In this document: piece by piece, positions 21,487 through 34,329 of the stretch
How the letters are laid out: every line of letters starts with the position of its first letter
How positions within the stretch are numbered: position 1 is the stretch's first letter
NCBI GenBank assembly: GCA_018894105.1
Contig: CM032131.1
Span: 3,002,501-3,066,500, forward strand
DNA: 64,000 nucleotides
Reading direction: 5' to 3'
Origin: Jacaranda mimosifolia
Lineage: Eukaryota > Streptophyta > Magnoliopsida > Lamiales > Bignoniaceae
The notes under the pieces: model-generated
What the model saw: the letters and a program-made list of their open reading frames with translations, nothing else
What the model was told of the DNA's origin: nothing
Database searches by the model: none
Program-made: the position numbers and the translations under genes

Positions 21487-23822
21487 GGGGCAGTGCTTGG
21501 ATGTGAGAATTTTTCTCACTCTCCAACAAATATTTCTCTCCTCCTTATTTCATCTTTGAAAATTTCTTTGGATTCTCCTCTTAGAGAATTTTTTTTGGAT
21601 TCTCTCAAAAAGTGGATTCTTCTTCTCAAGTAAATTTTTGAAATTTCTCTCTTGATTTTTCATCCACATGTATACATAAGGTTTAATTCTACATAATTAA
21701 TTTATAATATATAATTATATTTATCCATAATATTTTAATATTTATTTAAAATTAATTTCATAATATATAATTATATTTACACTTAATATTTTTATATATA
21801 AATAATATTTTTCATAATATAATTATTTACATGTATATATTAATATTTAAATTAAATTATATCATAATATGAAGTTATAATTACACATAATATTTTTATA
21901 TTAAAATATTATTATTTTCTTAATATAGTTATTTTGACGTATATTTAACCATTTTAAATAAAATTATTTTCATAGTATGTAATTATATCTATGCAAAATC
22001 TTTTAATATTTAAATAGAATTATTTTAGTAATAAATAATTATATTTACACATAATATTTTTAATATAATTATTTTGATAATATAATTATTCGCATGTATA
22101 TTTTAATATTTCATAATATTAATTTTTATAATATATAATTATATTTACACATAATATTTATAATTATTTATATGTATATTTTAATATTTACATAAAATTA
22201 TTTTTGCCAAATCTCTTTGTTGGTCCCTCATGTATGGTGTTCATCCCACTTTAGTTCCTAATTTCTGAAATGTATTATTATAGTCCTTCATTTCTAAAAT
22301 ACATATCATCATCATTCCTACTTGTAAATTTCCGTTAGTGCTTAATGGAAGTTCATCCAAAGTTTAGCCAAACTAGAAGGATAATTTGGACTTGTTTATT
22401 TCCCTCCACACATTTGTTCCATTTTTGCTACTGAATTTGCATATAATGACATGAATGACCATGTAAAATTCTGATCCAAATTCCATGCAGGCAACCTACT
22501 GTCATTTGCAAAGTGCAATCAATATAGCTTAATATTATTTAATACAAACTTGGAATTGAAAGTAAAGAAAAAAGTTTGCCAAAACTTATTGTAAATTGGT
22601 AGAATGCAGTCCCTCTTTTGTGAAACAATACTATTCCAATTTCAAAATTTTGTTGTGAGGAAATACTCATTTTGTTATGAAAAAATTAGGCATTTTTCAT
22701 TTTTCATTGATTTTTTAGTAGTGTTCTCTACTAATAGGAACTATTGAGTAAAATTAGATATTTTTCTACTTTTACCCTTATCTAATAAAATATTCCATCC
22801 ATTTGGGTTAAGTCTTCATCAAGTACTAATAGACGTTTATAAGTAGGAATGATGGTGATATATATTTTGGAGATAAGAGACTATAATAATACATTTGAGA
22901 GATGATGGATTAAAGTGGGATGAACACCATACATAAGGGATCAACAAAAGAGATTTTGCCAATTATTTTCCTAATACAAAATTATATTCGCACATAACGT
23001 TTTATTATTTAAACAAAATTATTTTCATAATATGTAATTATATTTACACACAAAATTTTAATATATTTAAATAAAATTATTTTCATAATATATAATTATA
23101 TTTACACATTATATTATTATTTAAATAAAATTATTTCATAATATGTATTTATATTTACACATTATATTTTATTATTTAAATAAAATTATTTTTTAGTAAT
23201 ATAATTATTTACATGTATATTTTAATACTTAAATAAAATTATTTTTTGCATATATAAATATTTTATTATTTAAATAAAATTATTTTTTAGTAATATAATT
23301 ATTTACATGTATATTTTAACACTTAAATAAAATTATTTTTTGCATATATAAGCTTATACACATTTGTTTTAGTATACACTTAAAATTTTTAAAAATCAAT
23401 AGTAATTAAATCATTACATAAATTCATTATTATATTTTAGTATATGTATTATAAGATATTTTAAAGGATATTTTAATAATTTCATTTTATTCTAATAAAG
23501 ACCTATATATAAATATTATATAAAAGTATTACATACACAACATTTTAACGTGTACCTTATAACAAATCACCATTTCACAAGTTTTTCTTTAAAAAGAAAA
23601 AACTCACAACCAAACATAAACTTACAACTTTTTCTTACAAAAAACCTCACAACCAATCACAATTTCATAACTTTCACCTGCCACATCAACTGTAATCATT
23701 ACACTTTTACCTCACAAACAATTACTTCCTCATAATTTTTTTTTAACCTCATAAACACAAAAATCTCACTATTCTCTCTCAGAGATGAAAAATTGGAAAT
23801 GAAATCACAAGCAATCACTACC
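21487..23822. mobile_element. AT-rich DNA transposon-like element, interrupted by a MITE
   Basis: Ends are GGGGCAGTGCTTGGATGTGA on the left and, inverted, GGTAGTGATTGCTTGTGATT on the right. Both are flanked by TAA (21484-21486 and 23823-23825), as for PIF/Harbinger-like elements. Without the nested MITE it is ~1.57 kb. The interior is a minisatellite-like run of ~50-60-bp AT-rich units (consensus-like phrases ATAATTATATTTACACATAAT and TAAATAAAATTATTTTCATA) on both sides of the MITE. The right 250 bases match, inverted, the left part of 60401-61360. No transposase is visible, so it would be non-autonomous. An ORF at 23550-23735 is low-complexity. Confidence 0.55.
22205..22960. mobile_element. 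Mutator-like MITE with long terminal inverted repeats
   Basis: 756 bp, flanked by perfect 9-bp target duplications AATTATTTT (22196-22204 and 22961-22969). The terminal inverted repeats run ~165 bases and are clearly alignable (for example ATGTATGGTGTTCATCCCAC on the left, the reverse complement on the right). A 9-bp duplication plus long inverted repeats is the signature of Mutator-like elements. No coding sequence lies between the arms, so it must have moved with a transposase supplied in trans. It sits inside the AT-rich element and is therefore younger than it. Confidence 0.82.
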
Positions 23823-24889
23823 TAACATTTTGTTTGTTTACCTTATTCCTTTTAATTTCTTATCCTATACTTAAGGACCTTTGTATAATATAGAACTATT
23901 TACTCTATAAGCGAAAAAGAATTGCTTTTATATAATATGAAAAAGGGAATATAGAAATTTTGATGAAAACCTAGGGAATGTTTGATTTTATTTTCAAATA
24001 TCTCAAACAACACATTATTGTAGTTGAATGGAAAAACATATTAGAAAATAAAGCTATATTTTGAAAGAAAAATAAATTCTATTTTAATTATTTTTTATGT
24101 AAATTTTATCTAAGTAGTAGTGACACAATCAAATTATTTTATCTAATTTTATAATAATATACTAACTAAAGAAATATAATTCGCATTAAAATACTAATTG
24201 GAAGATATAAAATGATGTAATATTTTGAAATGATTAAAGTTTTTCAATAATATTTTTTAAAAAAATTGTATTTTTAAAAAAGATATTTAATATTATAAAT
24301 AAAATTCATTCTTCAATAATAAATAAGATTGCCTCAGCAAATGCCACATTCCAAAATTTCATTCTTTCACATTGCATAAACACCCATCGCCCTCAAATAA
24401 GGGAATTTGAATTTTAATAAATTATTAATGTGTATATATAAATATAAATAAAAAAAAATACACACCCCAACAGCATATCAACTAAAAAGCATTAGATGAT
24501 CAAGTAGGGTGCCAAAAAGATTCATCTGAAATGTCCATACAATTCATCATCCAAACAATGTTACTGTAATATTTATGAAGATGAGAATACAAAACCTTTC
24601 CCAGCTGAGATCAATGTGAGAACAAAAAATTACAAGTATCCTGTTAAATGATTGTAGGTTTAATGACTTCAAATCAAACGGAAGCCAGCCCGCCCGCCCG
24701 CCCGTCCGTCCGTCCGTCCGTCTCAATCTTGACAGCACAGGATACAGCAGATACAAAATAATGGCTATGAAAAACAGCCCAAAGGAAAGAATCATGCGAA
24801 AAGAATGGGTATGGATAACAGCCTAGAGGAAAGAATCACACAAAAACGAAGTTAACCATGAATTTTTGACATCAAATGCTAATTCAACA
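23823..24889. other. AT-rich spacer and 3' flank of the Rab7 pseudogene
   Basis: Nothing coding recognised. It includes A/T runs, a compound microsatellite at 24688-24722, and short repeated phrases (AAAGGAAAGAATCA twice near 24781-24840). Confidence 0.5.
24688..24722. repeat. Compound microsatellite (GCCC)n(GTCC)n
   Basis: CCCG units pass directly into CCGT units, a GC-rich island in very AT-rich DNA. The second block looks derived from the first by C-to-T change followed by slippage. Confidence 0.9.
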
Positions 24890-24936
24890 TCAGCATGCAC
24901 AACCACCTTGTTGCTCCGTGTGTGTTGTGGAAGTAC

Positions 24937-26392
24937 CTGCAGATGCCAATTTAGAAAGAATTAGAGAGAAGGAATACCTCAAAGAAACTCAAGGACAAAA
25001 AAGAAAAGATGACATAAAAGACTTGGTAAAATATTGTCAAGCTTCTCACAGTTCATATTCAAAAGACATTTGACTGCCTTCAATGAGAAGAGCCAGTCAA
25101 ACTCAGGAGAAGGATCAAGAAACGCCATGGGCCAAACCTTACGTCCTCTTAATTTGATGTTTATTATCACAATATTTTCAAGAGGCAAATCTATTACATT
25201 CTTACTAATGAAAAAGTTTACTGTTACCTCCATGGAGAAACACTTGCGGGATTAAAAAATAAATGTAACAATACACAGCAGATTTTCACATAGAAACTAT
25301 AAAGACATATATGCTGTTGTTAACTATAAAGTTTATACCCCTCGGCCCCTAGAGATTGAAACAAAGAGCTGGTAAGCATCTTTTAGTTGACCTCCTCATC
25401 ACAGTGTTCCAATTATTTTTATCATTATTACTCAATTAAAGAATCTAAAAAATTAAAAGGCTATATTTGTTGTTATCTTAAAAAATCTGGCATTTTTGTT
25501 GAAGAAAAATGATAGAAGTAATCATTTACTAATAAGCTTTTTAACAAAAGAAAATAACTAACTTGATTTATCCTCTTTTTATATCAACATACTCACCATG
25601 TAAAGAAACATACGTTGAACACATTTTACAATATTCCATTACAACTAATAACGAAACTGTATAATGTGCTTCCAGATTTATTTATTAGTACACCACTAGT
25701 AGGCCTCACATGATAAAACAAGAAAGTAGAATATGAGATTTAGAATAAAAATATTCCCATCATGATTACATACACATAAAAAACTAGATAAGGTATGTCT
25801 TTGATGATGAGTAAGAGTAATTTCATGGGCTATATGTTAAACAGCAGGGGGATACGCGACATTGCTAAAACTACAGCACGAATATTGACTCCTACCCGCT
25901 GTTGGATAGGATCCAGTGGAACCAGTGTGTTGCGTCCAATATCTAAGAGATTGGACCGGATTCTAGCTACTAGGTAGATATATCCCAAGTTTTATGGATC
26001 CAATAAATCATACTTAGATTAAAAACAGGTCAGTACAAAACGAAATGAAATGATCATCTTTCCTCTGTAATGTCATATACCATGCAATGCAGCATATGAC
26101 CTATTTTCTGATTTTACAATTACATATTTTATAAGAATGTATTTTACATGGCACATGACCTATTTTTCTAATTTTAAAATTACATGTTTCTTATAATATC
26201 TTCAGATTGCTATTTGTTCCGTACGCCTAGCGGAAAATAATTCCAATATTATGGAGTTACAGTTCAGACAATCTATTGCCCATATAGTAGTATATAGGTG
26301 TTTGTGTCATATGTTTGACGTATGCACACATTTATAATTGCAGAGTTGGGGGAGAGGCGACAGTAAAGGATAATTCCTAATCAAACACGCAA
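24937..26392. other. Last intron of the Rab7 pseudogene
   Basis: Between exon 6 and the exon 5 donor (GTGAGT near 26393). Mostly AT-rich. A 180-base stretch at 25795-25977 is less AT-rich and open on the plus strand, but resembles no family I know. No element ends found. Confidence 0.45.
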
Positions 26393-26459
26393 AAAGGCAA
26401 TGATTCAAATCTCTAAATCCAACTCACATGTCCTGCTCATGCTCATTGGCTAAAGTAGT

Positions 26460-27233
26460 TGTAACAACAAATTTCTTTGTTTGCAAAATAAAATTACAAG
26501 ATAAGAAAAATTGTACAAATAAAATAAAATTGAAACTTATCAGTCAATTGTGGATTCAATCTCTAATATAATCATTTGATTCTTCCCTTCCAAATATAAT
26601 CTTGAGCTCCGCGAAGAACGCTTTGAACGTTGTGGATCTCCTTTGAATTTGATTTGAATAGAATAACGCCAATTCGGGGGCTTCGCACCTTAATCTCGAA
26701 TCAAATGCCAAGAATATGTGGATTCCGCAAAGAACACCTTGAACGCCGTGGATCTCCTTGAATTTAATTGAGAAAATTGCTGGACTCCTTCAAAGCTCCT
26801 CTCACTTGCTGGAATTTGTGTTGTGTGTTGAATGAGCCTTGGTCCCCCCCCCCCTTTATATAGTTGCTTGATGTGAGACTTCCAGATTGACTTGAACTTC
26901 TTTGATAGTTATCTCTTTGATAAGATAATATCAAATATCAAGAGATAATATCAGATATATTTGATTTGATAATATTTAACATCAAAAGATAATATCAATA
27001 TCAAATATCTTTGATTTAATTGGTTCATAGATGCAGACACTCCATCTTTGACACGTGTCACTGCTTGATTTGAATATAAAATAAATACTAAATTATTAAT
27101 TAAAATTAATTATTTATCTTTTGGGATTAAATTTAATATACACCAAAATTTAAATAGAAAATTTTAAATTAATATTTAATATATTATTTTACATGTGTCA
27201 CTTATCAATTGGACAAAAATTGATATGTCTACA
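26460..27233 (-). mobile_element. Solo LTR inserted in Rab7 pseudogene exon 5
   Basis: 774 bp with ends TGTAACAAC...GTCTACA, flanked by GTAGT (26455-26459) and GTAGC (27234-27238), a 5-bp target duplication with one change. Removing it rejoins exon 5 in frame (AKAT-LANEHEQD). A minus-strand TATATAAA (26855-26862) next to an 11-base G run suggests the LTR reads leftwards. Two similar ~50-bp blocks (near 26608 and 26724, AAAGAACACCTTGAACG-like) lie inside. No internal retroelement sequence remains, so it is either a solo LTR left by LTR-LTR recombination or an unrecognised small element. Confidence 0.75.
26855..26862 (-). promoter_or_regulatory. TATA box inside the solo LTR
   Basis: TATATAAA on the minus strand, immediately followed by a G run. 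This is the best orientation clue for the solo LTR. Confidence 0.4.
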
Positions 27234-28151
27234 GTAGCCTTTGCAATAGATAAGAATGCACATTGTAATCCTCTTTCGCCGATGTCTCAAAATAAGGTAT
27301 GTTCCCTTTTGATGCACACCATTCCTTTGCTCTCTTTTCAGAAACCTGAATTGAAGTTAATTAGAGCCAAATATGAGCCATATTTTATTTTACGCACAAT
27401 AACACAACTTACCACACTGCTATTGCCACCATCTATATCAATCTTGTTTCCTAGTAATATAAAAGGAAATGTCTTTGGGTCACATGGGTTAGCCTGCATC
27501 ACAACTGTCAACTTCACAAGTCTACTTCCAAAATCAATAAAATATGTAGATCCAGGAGTCAGATTTGAATAATCAAAGTTTGGTATAGTCATAATGAATC
27601 TATTGTCATTGATAGATAATATTGTCAACTATTACCATATTGTTGCTTAACCACTCCAAAATGTCACCGATACTATAATAAATTTTACAATGCATCGAAT
27701 AAAGGTTTGACCTACAGTCAGTCATGTCAAGCACACCAAACTAGCTCTAAATTCAGAACAGGGAAAAGTAAGCTGATTAAGAAATGGACAAGGTAATCTT
27801 GTTGTACTACCAAAATAACTACAATATCATATCTTATAGACAGGCGAGCAAAAGAATTTAACATCATTTCTATAACAATCAACCCATACCAATGTTTGTT
27901 TCAGCAAATAATATTGGTAAAAGGTGAAAACTAACTTCATAAAAAAGGGATCTATTACAGAAGCTCAGAGTCTATATTTGGCACATCAAGAAAAGTTCCA
28001 CTACAAACCGTAACGATAAAAGCTAAACATTTTATAAGAGGAAAAGAGCAGCTCCAATCATGGTTGTTAAGGGGAGTCACCTCTAAACCCAGCAAAACCA
28101 CCTAGGACGACAGGCTTAGAATCATTATGTTGAAAAAGAAATAGTCAACAT

Positions 28152-29167
28152 TGACATTAAAAAGGGATTAAGAGGGGGTGAATTGATCTTTTTCTCAATT
28201 CAATAAACACTTTTCTTCCTTTGAAAAGTTTTGTAAAAGGTTTGATAAAACCGTTTTATAAGAATCCAAACTGATATGTATATAAAAATAGCGAATAAGA
28301 AGAACACGATGATTTATAGTGGTTCGACAAGTCTACTCCACTACCTAAGATGTAATCTTAGAACTTTTAACCTACACTTATATTAAACATAAGTGAAGTT
28401 ACAACAAAGACAAGATATAAGAAATAGATAATAAAAAGCAACTTCCTCTATAGTAGAACTTATAACAGACTGGATGATGGAAGGCAAAAGCAAACTTGCA
28501 GCGCAACTTCCAGAGTAATATCCTGTAGAGTTCTAAACTTTGAGAAAAGATTTTATATCTTTTTTGACTCATTCCTTCACTCCTTTAAATAGACGAAGTT
28601 CATTTAGAATCTTTCGCATCTTCTAGACATGTCATGTTTCCGTATAAAGTTCCAGCCGTAACTTCCCTTTCCTGAGTCCAGGTTGCCATATAAAAATTCC
28701 AACGGCATTTTTCATTTTATATTTCTTCTTTGAATATATGGAATTAGCTCTCAGTAACTTTCCTTTTTTAATTTGAAAGTTGCCATATTGAAGTTCTAAT
28801 GGCTAATTTCCTTACTTGATGCTAGAAGATTATACAGATTTTCCTTCCTTCATTCTAGGCATGAATTAGACAATTATCTTGAAGATTGATCCAGCAGATA
28901 TCTTCCTTTAAATAACTCTTCCTTGATTGCAAGTTTCCATGAGAAGTTCCACCAGAAACTTTCCTTCTTTATTTCCAGAAAATCATGTAGATTTTCGCTT
29001 TTTTTTGCTTACATGAATTGGGTGATTATTTCACGGATATTTTAGAATTGAATCAATATAGTTTGTACTTTAACTAGCTCTGCATCATATATCAAAGATA
29101 AAGATCATTAATAGAAATCATGTAGCAAAATGATCATTATCAAAACTAATGTGAAGAGATCCTAACA
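28152..29167 (-). repeat. 3' LTR of Sirevirus C
   Basis: 1016 bp, bordered on the right by the reverse-complement purine tract ATCTCCCCTTTTTT (29168-29181). Its ends in sense orientation are TGTTAGGAT...TGTCA. Confidence 0.9.
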
Positions 29168-29643
29168 ATCTCCCCTTTTTTGATGATGATTCATTTTGCA
29201 TGTGAGGATATGATAATCGTTCCCCCTGAATTTGTGCTCCCCCTATCTACAAAACTTTATCAAGAGAAAATGGATTTATTGATATAAACCTGGGCAAAAT
29301 TTATATTCCTCTATTTGCAAGTTCTTCTGAAAGATATGCAATAGCGGCAATTAGTCAAATGAGAAGTAAGATAATTAGAGCAAGTTACCAAGACATAAAT
29401 CTAGTCCTAACGTAAGATTTCAATCATAATTTTAGTTTCCAAAAACATATCATAACATGATCTAACTCATGAAAATGAGAGTGCAAATAAAAATGCTTAG
29501 TTGTCATATGCACAAAGTCATGAAAATGAGAGTACACATCAAAATGCTTAGTTGTCACATGCACAAAGTCTCTTCCTCAACATTAAAAAGGAGTAGCAAA
29601 GTGCAACGAAATATTATTTGTATTTAGTTGGTTAAGAAATATT

Positions 29644-32600
29644 TTATGCTAGAGAAGAGATAATGCCAAGCCGGATTTTGAGAAAGTTAAATCGATCTTC
29701 TGGAAGAGCCTTAGTGAAGATGTCAGCTAATTGGTACTTGGTTTCTACAAAATTTATGTAGACAATATCGCTCTCACATGATCTTTTATAAAATGATGCC
29801 TGATTTCTATGTGTTTTGTTCTAGAGTGATAAATGAGATTTTTTGTAATACTAATAGCACTAGTATCATCACATTTAATAGGTATGTTAAAGAAATTCAT
29901 ACCGTAATCCTGGAGAGTTCGTTTCATCCAGAGAATTTGGGTGCAGTAGTTTCCAAGTGCCATATATTTTGCTTCGGTTGTTGATAGTGCAACAACGCTT
30001 TGTTTTTCGCTACACCAACTTGCCAATATTTTTCCAAGAAATTGATAGGTTTCTGTGGTACTTTTATGGTCGATCTTGCAACCTGCATAGTCAGCATCAG
30101 AATATCCAACAAGAGATAAATATTTTGAGTGAGTATACCAGATACTGAGGTGAGGAGATCCCTTTAAGTATTTTAATATTCGTTTGACCGCTCGAAGGTG
30201 GGATTTCTTGGGATTTGTCTGAAATCGAGCACACAAGCTTGTTGAGAATAGAATATCTAGTATGCTTGCATTAAGATAGAGTAAACTTTCAATCATTCGT
30301 CGGCATATTATTTCGTCAACTCCTTTTTCTTCTAGACCAGCCTCTAGTTTGGTGTTTGGTGCCATGAGAATCGATGTTTTCTTGCAGTTTTCCCTTCCAA
30401 ATTTCTTGATTAGTTCCCTTGTATATTTTTTTTGGCATATGAATATTTCTGTGGAACTTTGTTTGATTGCAGTCCAAGGAAGAAGTTTAGTTCTCCCATG
30501 AGACTCATTTCAAACTCACTTTTTATGGAACTTGCAAACTCATCGCAAAGAGAATTTTTAGTACCACCAAATATGATATCATCTACATAAATCTATACCA
30601 TTAACATTTCATTATCAACTTTCTTTATGAAAAGAGTAGTGTCAATGGTGCCTATGGAAAATCCTTTAGAGAGAAGGAAAGTACTCAGCCTTTCGTACCA
30701 AGCCCTAGGGGCTTGTTTTAAACCATATAATGTTTTAGACAATTTAAAAACATAATTGGAAAAATTAGAATTTTCGAATCCTGGTGGTTGTTAAACATAA
30801 ACTTCTTCTTTAATAAAGCCATTCAAAAATACACTTTTAACATCCATTTGGAAAAGAGTGAAACTTTTGTAAGATGCATATGCAAGCAACATGCGGATTG
30901 ACTCTAATCGTGCTACGGGTGCATATGTTTCATCAAAATAATACCTTCCTGTTGTAAATACCCTTTTGCAACAAGTCTTGCCTTGTTTCTTACCAAGATT
31001 CCCTTTCCATCTAGTTTATTTTTAAAAACCCACTTGGTTACTATGATTGGTCTGTCATTAGGTCTTTCTGCCATGTTCCACACATTATTTTTGTCAAACT
31101 GGGAAAGTTCTTCCTCCATTGCATCTTTTCAGTACCTGTCATTTAGTGCTTCATGTAGATCGACAGGTTCTATGAGTGATAAAAGGACAGTATTACCAGT
31201 ATCATATCCTTTTGCCTTTAATTGAGTCATTATTCTTGCTTCTGGATTCCCAATTATTTTATCAGCTGGATGACTCGATGCGTGTTTGAACTTCCGCATC
31301 TTTTCTTTGTCTCCTTCATTGGAAGTTCCATTTGGAATTTCATTAATGATTTCAGAACTTTCTTTCTCAGCTTCCTTTTCTTGCTGGACTGCTTCAATGA
31401 TTTTATCAATACCTACAGATTCTATGCTCAAAGTATCTTTTGCAATATTTTGTATGGTTCGTTTCCTCTTATTGAAAATTCGATAGGCCTTGCCATGAAC
31501 TGAGTATCCCATGAATATGCCTTTATCTGATTTTGAATCGAATTCAGCAAGATGATCTCTGTCATTCAGAATGAAGCATTTGCAACCAAATACATGAAAG
31601 TATGAGATATTTGGTACTTTACCATGCCATAGTTCATGAGGGTTTTTTTTTTTTTTTGATAAAAGGTTTGAGAATTTTTGATAAAAGGTCTGAGAAAAAC
31701 TTTGTTGGAAATATAGCATGCAGTATTTACAGCCACCCCCAAATGATTTAGGCAACTCATATTCGTTCAACATTGTTCGTGCCATTTCTTGAAGAATTCT
31801 GTTTTTTCTTTCTACCACTTCATTTTGTTGTGGTGTTTTTGGTGCAGAAAAATTGTGGGAATATCTATTTTCATCACAACAGACCATAAACTCATTATCA
31901 TCAAATTTCGTTCCATGATCACTCCTTATAGCTTTAATGAAATACCCTTTTTCATTTTGGATTTTCTTAGCAAGAGATACAAAAGATTTTAGAGCATCAT
32001 TTTTGTGAGAAAGAAATCGAACCCAGGTAAATTGTGAAAAATCATCAACAATCACAGAAACATATTTGCCCCCATTGAGAGAAGATGTTTTCATAGGTCT
32101 AAAAAGATCTAGGTGAAGGAGATCAAGGGGTTTTGATGAGGATATGTCATTTATAGGTTTGAAAGAGGTTTGGTTTGTTATCCCTTAATGCATGCATCAC
32201 ATATTTTGTCTTTAACAAATTCAATTTTTGGAATCCCTTTAATGAGATCATTTCCAACAAAATGATCAAGCAGTTTCATGTTCGCATGCCCAAGTCGTCT
32301 ATGCCAAGTCCAACTAGAATCTTCAAAAGCAACTAGACATTCAACATTTTGGCTAGATAGATTATCCAATTTAATGCAGTAAATATTTCTATCCCTAACA
32401 GCGAAAAAAATAATTTTGTCATCCTTAGTAACAATGCAATGTGAGGGTTGGAATTGTACCTGATACCCGCTGTTGTAGAGTTGGCTGATACTTAGAAGAT
32501 TGTGTTTAAGGCCATCTAGCAGCCAAACATTCTCAATGGAAGTTCCATCCATTTTTTCAACAGTTCCTTTACCTATGATTATTCCTTCTGTGTTGTCAGC

Positions 32601-32720
32601 AAACAGGACATTTCCCCTACTGAAGTCCTGTAGGCTTGTGAAAAATGATCTATCGCCGGTCATGTGTCTAGAGCATCCGCTATCCAGATACCATTTTCTT
32701 TTTTATTTTTGTTGAATGGA
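29644..32720 (-). pseudogene. Sirevirus C pol (PR-IN-RT-RNase H), nearly complete but broken
   Basis: Protease with the DSG triplet intact at 32673-32684 (LDSGCSRHMTGD). GAG-pre-integrase is open at 32178-32663 (WHRRLGHANMKLLDH), and integrase is open at 31129-32094 with the HN..APKTPQQNEVVERKN block. RT covers about 31119-30370, split by a frameshift near 30915 and stops. The catalytic YVDD is intact at 30578-30589, with a TAG two codons before it where Gln is expected. RNase H is open at 29754-30365 (SDADYAGCKIDHKS, TTEAKYMALGN). A one-base frameshift near 29775 precedes the last ~45 codons (ADIFTKALPEDRF), ending at 29644. A T-rich tandem duplication at about 31640-31690 distorts integrase. 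Confidence 0.88.
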
Positions 32721-34261
32721 TCATGCATCACAATTTGTCAATATTTTAGGTACCCACGTAGTACCGGGTCCTTGTTTGTTAGACTTTGGAATCCATACGT
32801 ATTTAGTTCCAATGTCATTCTTTATTGGACATTTGTAGCAAACATGTCCTTTCTTTCCACAAGCATAATGAATTTTCTGTTTTCTATTTCCAACATATTG
32901 AATCTTACGTTCGCCCATTTTTCTTTTTCCTTTAATGGTTATTTTCAAGTTGTAATTCTCTTCTTGCATAAAAGAGTTCTTATTTTCAAGATCTTAAACT
33001 TTCCTAATGAGCCTATTTTTGTCATCTATGTCCTTTTTGATTATTTTGTTATAACTCTGAACAAGCTCAGACTTTTCATCAAGAATGTTTTCTATTTGGT
33101 AGTTGCGAGAGTTTATTTCCTTTTGAAGTTCAGCTAATTGGTTTTGAAATTCCTCATGCAACCTACATTTTCACATTCAAAATCACTGGAACTTATTTTG
33201 GAAAGGAAAGTTACCTATCAATCAGCCATAAGGCAGTTGTCCTCATTGTCGAATTAATCGAAATTTGAATTATCCTAGGTAATAGTTATTGTTCTGGATT
33301 TGGAACTTTTCTCGGGTTTGGAATTTCTTTTAAGCTTTGGACAGTCAGGTTTCTTGTGGCCAACTTCGTGATATTCATGGCAAACAATTTGTTCAGGTCA
33401 TTGGTATTCAGTGCTGCCTTTTCTGGAACTTGATTTGTTGTCTCTTTTGAAATAATTTCTTGCCTGTTTTAGTTGTCTGAGACGTTTTGTGATCATTGCA
33501 ATTTCATCATTTAGGGTGTCCTCATCCAGATCCCCTGAATCTTCGTTCCAGTCAGTCTATTCTGAATTGAATGCAATATTTTTCTTAATTATGCCTTTGG
33601 AACTTTCTTCTTTTGATAGGAGTGTCATTTCATGCGAAGTAAGTGATCTAATGAGCTCTCCCATTGACAGAATTTCCATATTTTTGGCCTCATGGATTGC
33701 AGTGACCTTTGGTGTCCATTCCTGAGGTAAAGATCGCAGGATTTTTCGAACTTGCTCACTTTCTGATACTGTTTTTCCTAGTGCAAACATGGGTTTGACT
33801 ATCTCCATGAATTGTGCATACATTTAGCTGATTGATTCACATGTTTTCATGGAAAACATTTCATATTGGTGAGTAAACAATGCAATCCTTTCTTGTTTTA
33901 CCTGAGATGTTCCTTCATGAGTGACTTGAAGCATGTTCCACATCTCCTTTGTAGTGGAGCAAGTGCTGACTCGATTATACTCTTCTTTAATCAGGGCACA
34001 AGATAGGATATTCTTGGCTTTGGCATTTATGGACAACATTCTTTTGTCTTCCGCAATAAGTTCTATTCTACCTTTAGGAGAAATGTTTTTGGTAGTTGTA
34101 ACAAGTGGTCCATCAATGACTATGTTCCATAAGTCATAATCAAGAGCCATGATAAACTCTTCGATTCGATTCTTCCATGTGGAATAGTTTGTTCCATCGA
34201 ATAGGGGTGGACGAGTATGTGACTGTTCTTCTGCATAAACATCAAAACTAGATGCATCCAT
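32721..34261 (-). pseudogene. Sirevirus C gag, broken by stops
   Basis: The start ATG is at 34261 (MDASSFDVYAEE), in a short direct duplication of GATGCATCCATTAA. The N-terminal part is open to 33824 with LFDGTNYSTWK. A single TAA at the next codon separates it from the UBN2 capsid part (33823-33557: LPQEWTPK, SLTSHEMTLLSKEE). A knuckle near 33345-33390 has lost cysteines (HEYHEVGHKKPDC), and a second near 32820-32865 keeps CGKKGH and the last C. The Lys/Asn-rich part between them (about 32990-33190) is the coiled-coil-like tail. It is the gag of the same family as copies A and B. Confidence 0.85.
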
Positions 34262-34329
34262 TAAGATGCATCCATTAAGCTTAAGTTGGTTAGAACTTAT
34301 TATGTGAGCCCTAATGCTCCGATGCCAAT

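Noticed and set aside
23550..23735. Open frame of 61 residues
   Set aside because: Low-complexity Asn/Thr-rich sequence inside the AT-rich element; the same sequence recurs inverted near 60.5 kb without an open frame.
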